Shown: piece after piece, positions 63,201-64,000 of the stretch | Layout: each line of letters begins with the position of its first letter | How positions within the stretch are numbered: the stretch's first letter is position 1 | Origin: Sceloporus undulatus | Lineage: Eukaryota > Chordata > Lepidosauria > Squamata > Phrynosomatidae | Assembly (NCBI RefSeq): GCF_019175285.1 | Contig: NC_056523.1 | Span: forward strand, 187,147,608 to 187,211,607 | Length of the DNA stretch: 64,000 nucleotides | Reading direction: 5' to 3' | The notes under the pieces: model-generated | Database searches by the model: none | What the model was told of the DNA's origin: nothing | What the model saw: the letters and a program-made list of their open reading frames with translations, nothing else | Program-made: the position numbers and the translations under genes

Positions 63201-63820
63201 TTTTCTTCTGTTTTGTTGCTGTTCTGTATGTATATATGTATCTATATATTTAATTTGTGTCCCACTTTTCTCCTAGCATAGGATCCAGTGTGGTGTACAG
63301 CACTGTTAGGTGACTTCACATCAACTATAACTTATAGCAACCCTCTCCTAGGGTTTTCTTTGCAATATTTATTCTAAGGTTTATGTCGTTGCCTTCTTCT
63401 GAGGCTGTGAGAGGATGGCTTGACCAAGGTCACCCAAGCACATTTCTACAAGCAAAATGTTCTTGTGTAAAACATGATATGAACTGCAAAAACAGACTTT
63501 ATTTTCTGATTTCCAGGTGCCTCTCCTCTGAGCCAGGTGTGAGGGAAAGTCTGGCCCTCCAAGTGTTTTGAACTATAAGCACACTAATCCTTTACAACTG
63601 TTCCTTGTGGTTTGCATCTAAAACCTGTGCATGACCAAATGCTTTTCACCCTACTCTCCTGTCCCCACTCGAACATAGTCATGCAATAGCCTAGCATGCA
63701 CATTACTATATTAATCAACATCCTAATACTTACATCCCCTGGAAAAGTATGGAAATAGGAGGCGACAGCAGTGTAGACGAGCTGGGTGTACAATTCTTGC
63801 TCCCAGATCATCTTCCTATC
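48218..63820 (-). CDS. WAS: Wiskott-Aldrich syndrome protein WASP, partial (5' exons beyond window)
   Basis: Complement join of 63734-63820, 62142-62238, 59292-59333, 55796-55973, 54324-54366, 52000-52153, 50158-50582, 48640-48745 and 48218-48270 gives 1185 nt, 394 residues plus stop, open and phase-consistent. WASP is the haematopoietic activator of Arp2/3: Cdc42-GTP frees its VCA tail from the GTPase-binding domain. In order: end of the WH1/EVH1 domain ([24 protein letters not shown]), KKKGKKK basic patch, CRIB/GBD ([20 protein letters not shown]), the autoinhibitory helix region with the conserved [13 protein letters not shown] tyrosine, a proline-rich exon, one WH2 ([17 protein letters not shown]), the C motif ([15 protein letters not shown]) and acidic tail [11 protein letters not shown] single WH2 points to WAS, not WASL. 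Mammalian WAS is usually given 12 exons; a small proline-rich exon between 55,974 and 59,291 may be absent or unrecognised. Confidence 0.95.
48640..48745 (-). CDS. WAS: WAS exon 10 (central/cofilin motif)
   Basis: Encodes [20 protein letters not shown] then [15 protein letters not shown]: the amphipathic C helix that contacts Arp2/3 and, when inactive, the GBD; serines of the VIHSS stretch are CK2 sites in human. Acceptor TTTCAG, donor GTGAGT. Confidence 0.96.
49200..49420 (-). repeat. family B MITE (WAS intron 9)
   Basis: TA-bounded. CAGTCAGGTGGCCATCC to AAGGGCCCACTG, interior AAAAAGCAAACCTTAATTTT. Confidence 0.75.
49600..50080. repeat. AAGTC-rich degenerate repeat (WAS intron 9)
   Basis: The pentamer AAGTC or its complement recurs many times, e.g. 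TCTCAAGTCAAGTCAAGTCA near 49978 and GTCAGTTGACTCAAGTCT near 50055. Unassigned element. Confidence 0.45.
50158..50582 (-). CDS. WAS: WAS exon 9 (proline-rich region and WH2)
   Basis: 425 nt, open throughout in the frame set by its neighbours. Begins [20 protein letters not shown], contains a run of 15 prolines, and ends in the WH2 motif [17 protein letters not shown]. It binds profilin, SH3 domains and monomeric actin. Acceptor TTTTCAG, donor GTGAGT. Two overlapping long frames in the same DNA are low-complexity shadows. Confidence 0.94.
50776..50972. repeat. family A MITE (WAS intron 8)
   Basis: CAGAATTAATGCAGGTTG to CATTAATTCTGCAGTGTAGA. Confidence 0.7.
51944..51979. repeat. AAC microsatellite beside WAS exon 8 donor
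   Basis: Twelve AAC units (TTG on the coding strand), about 20-56 nt downstream of the exon 8 donor. Confidence 0.9.
52000..52153 (-). CDS. WAS: WAS exon 8 (autoinhibitory GBD helices)
   Basis: 154 nt: [51 protein letters not shown]. It holds the regulatory tyrosine in LIYDFIE (Y291 in human). Acceptor TTTCAG, donor GTGAGC. A long TTG repeat follows about 20 nt past the donor. Confidence 0.96.
52816..52867. repeat. CT then AT microsatellite
   Basis: (CT)n followed by (AT)n in WAS intron 7. Confidence 0.9.
53207..53300. repeat. family A MITE, left half
   Basis: CACACTATAGAAATAATGCA then CCATCCTATGGAAATCCTGG; the right arm is lost. Confidence 0.55.
53997..54217. repeat. family A MITE, complete
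   Basis: GGCTGTATCCACACTTCAGA to ATTTTTGCAGTGTGGATGCA. Its right end is about 110 bp from WAS exon 7. Confidence 0.75.
54324..54366 (-). CDS. WAS: WAS exon 7 (CRIB/GBD)
   Basis: 43 nt: completes K and encodes [14 protein letters not shown], the Cdc42-binding hairpin. Acceptor TTCTAG, donor GTACGT. Confidence 0.92.
54790..55160. other. TAACT-rich unassigned element (WAS intron 6)
   Basis: Repeated GTTAC and GTAAC words (AATCAGTTACTTG near 54805, ATGTAACTAATTACTG near 55125) suggest an inverted-end element; no family assigned. 55161-55520 shows nothing. Confidence 0.35.
55525..55630 (+). repeat. family C MITE half
   Basis: TTTTTGTGGGTTTTTCAGAC, GGTCTAGAAAAGTCTATTCC, GCATCTGTGGCTGGCATC. Confidence 0.55.
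55796..55973 (-). CDS. WAS: WAS exon 6 (basic region and start of CRIB/GBD)
   Basis: Encodes [59 protein letters not shown]. The only acceptor in phase is AAG (TTCTCCAAG|GA), less common than CAG. Donor GTGAGT. Confidence 0.9.
56060..56340 (-). repeat. old Bov-B LINE 3' end (WAS intron 5)
   Basis: Parallels the 8695 copy: CAACCTAATGAATGAGAGAC, GGGGTCTTCCTCTTTACC, CTTCAGTTTAGTCATTCTGG. 56341-57270 has no recognised feature. Confidence 0.55.
57271..57920. repeat. possible terminal-inverted-repeat DNA element, about 650 bp
   Basis: GGAGATTACCAGAC at the left and GTGTGATAATCTCC at the right are near reverse complements. The interior has unusual CGAAAGTTAATC and CATTCGCACTA words. No coding homology; a related hAT-like piece follows at about 57945-58060. 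Confidence 0.4.
58535..58630 (+). repeat. LINE 3' tail with ATT microsatellite
   Basis: GCCGCCCCGATTGACCTCAA and GGGGCGGGATATAAAT then (ATT)n, the standard tail of an L2-like element. Confidence 0.65.
58783..58855. repeat. GGAA microsatellite and poly(G)
   Basis: (GGAA)n about 58783-58828, poly(G) about 58839-58855. Confidence 0.9.
59292..59333 (-). CDS. WAS: WAS exon 5 (small proline-rich exon)
   Basis: 42 nt: [14 protein letters not shown], matching the family RRQLPPPP segment. Acceptor TTACAG with a TC-rich tract, donor GTAAGT. Phase 1 at both ends. Confidence 0.88.
60195..60310 (+). repeat. LINE tail, ATT microsatellite and assembly gap
   Basis: GTGTCCCAGTCTTGGGAGAA tail, (ATT)n from 60242 and ten N at 60295-60304. 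The true repeat length is unknown. 59334-60194 shows no feature. Confidence 0.85.
60943..61171 (+). repeat. family B MITE (WAS intron 4)
   Basis: TA-bounded; CAGTAGGCCCTTGGTATCTG to AAAGGCCAACTG. Confidence 0.8.
61277..61832 (+). repeat. CR1 LINE 3' end
   Basis: TTCACCTGGAATACTTTCTC, GGGTACCACAGTTCAAAAA, GGAAGAACTTCCTGACAGTA and the CCATGATTCTTTGATTCTAT end. About 555 bp; 5'-truncated. Confidence 0.85.
62142..62238 (-). CDS. WAS: WAS exon 4 (end of WH1)
   Basis: Encodes [20 protein letters not shown] then [12 protein letters not shown] and one base. This is the WH1 C-terminal helix and its junction with the basic linker. Acceptor TTGCAG, donor GTAGGT. Confidence 0.94.
62408..62756. repeat. 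hAT-like element (family G)
   Basis: CCAAGGGTTCCCAACTTTGG to AAAGGTTGGGAACCACTG. The interior matches 13220-13560 in reverse. Confidence 0.6.
62909..63138 (+). repeat. family B MITE (WAS intron 3)
   Basis: TA-bounded; CAGTGGGCTCATGGTATCTA to GGAGAGCTGACTG. Confidence 0.8.
63300..63450 (-). repeat. Sauria-type SINE fragment
   Basis: Diverged tail (GTGACTTCACATCAACTATA, ACTTATAGCAACCCT) and body (GGATGGCTTGACCAAGGTCA). Confidence 0.6.
63734..63820 (-). CDS. WAS: WAS exon 3 (WH1)
   Basis: 87 nt, phase 0: [20 protein letters not shown] then SYFHTFPGD, strands of the WH1/EVH1 domain. Acceptor TTGTAG, donor GTAAGT. Numbered by analogy with mammalian WAS. No upstream exon is visible in 63,821-64,000. 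Confidence 0.94.
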
Positions 63821-64000
63821 CTACAAGAGAGAGACAGAGTAGGCAGGAACAGTCATTATTTCATCATTTCCTTTTCCTGCTTGTGCCCCTCTCTAGGTAA
63901 ATTTTAAAATCCCAAATGCAAAAGTTCAATAGAGCAGGATTACAATCAAGACACGCATCTAAAGCAACTTCCTACTTTTGAACTAATTCTCAGACTGAAC

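Overview
This is a vertebrate nuclear window of about 41-45% GC by eye, most likely from a squamate reptile (probably a lizard). The evidence is tRNA-derived SINEs with a Bov-B-like 3' end (Sauria/Squam type), a Bov-B (RTE) LINE, CR1 and L2-clade LINE 3' ends, 5S rRNA-derived SINE pieces and a very dense load of short inverted-repeat DNA elements. Three conserved protein-coding genes are present; their exons were assembled by eye from translated homology and GT-AG splice sites.

Layout: (1) 1-16.4 kb has no recognisable coding exon. It is a mosaic of MITEs, SINEs, L2 and Bov-B fragments with two GC-rich promoter-like patches (about 1.8-2.1 kb and 10.2-10.9 kb). (2) 16,488-22,633, plus strand: complete WDR13, nine coding exons, 485 codons plus stop. 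(3) 26,186-38,953, minus strand: complete SUV39H1, six coding exons, 414 residues, starting in a CpG-rich promoter. WDR13 and SUV39H1 converge, with 3.55 kb between their stop codons. (4) 48,218 to the right edge, minus strand: WAS (WASP), nine exons visible from the C-terminal part of the WH1 domain to the acidic tail. The first exons lie beyond 64,000.

WDR13, WAS and SUV39H1 are also neighbours on human Xp11.23, where from memory all three share an orientation in the order WDR13-WAS-SUV39H1. Here the SUV39H1-WAS block is inverted relative to WDR13. The genes are not an operon and act separately: WDR13 is a nuclear WD-repeat protein, SUV39H1 writes H3K9me3 in heterochromatin, and WASP couples Cdc42 to Arp2/3 actin nucleation in blood cells.

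The rest is repeats, many nested: at least 19 copies or pieces of one palindromic MITE family whose arms resemble the ZNF143 site, chained TA-target MITEs at 33.7-34.6 kb, a foldback family at 12.6, 35.4 and 38.05 kb, and LINEs split by or inserted into MITEs. I found no CRISPR, operon, functional tRNA or rRNA gene, retroviral or LTR element, and nothing that looks like a new multi-gene system. The most unusual material is the regulatory potential of the inverted-repeat elements and the rearranged gene order. A 10-base run of N sits in an ATT microsatellite at 60,295-60,304.
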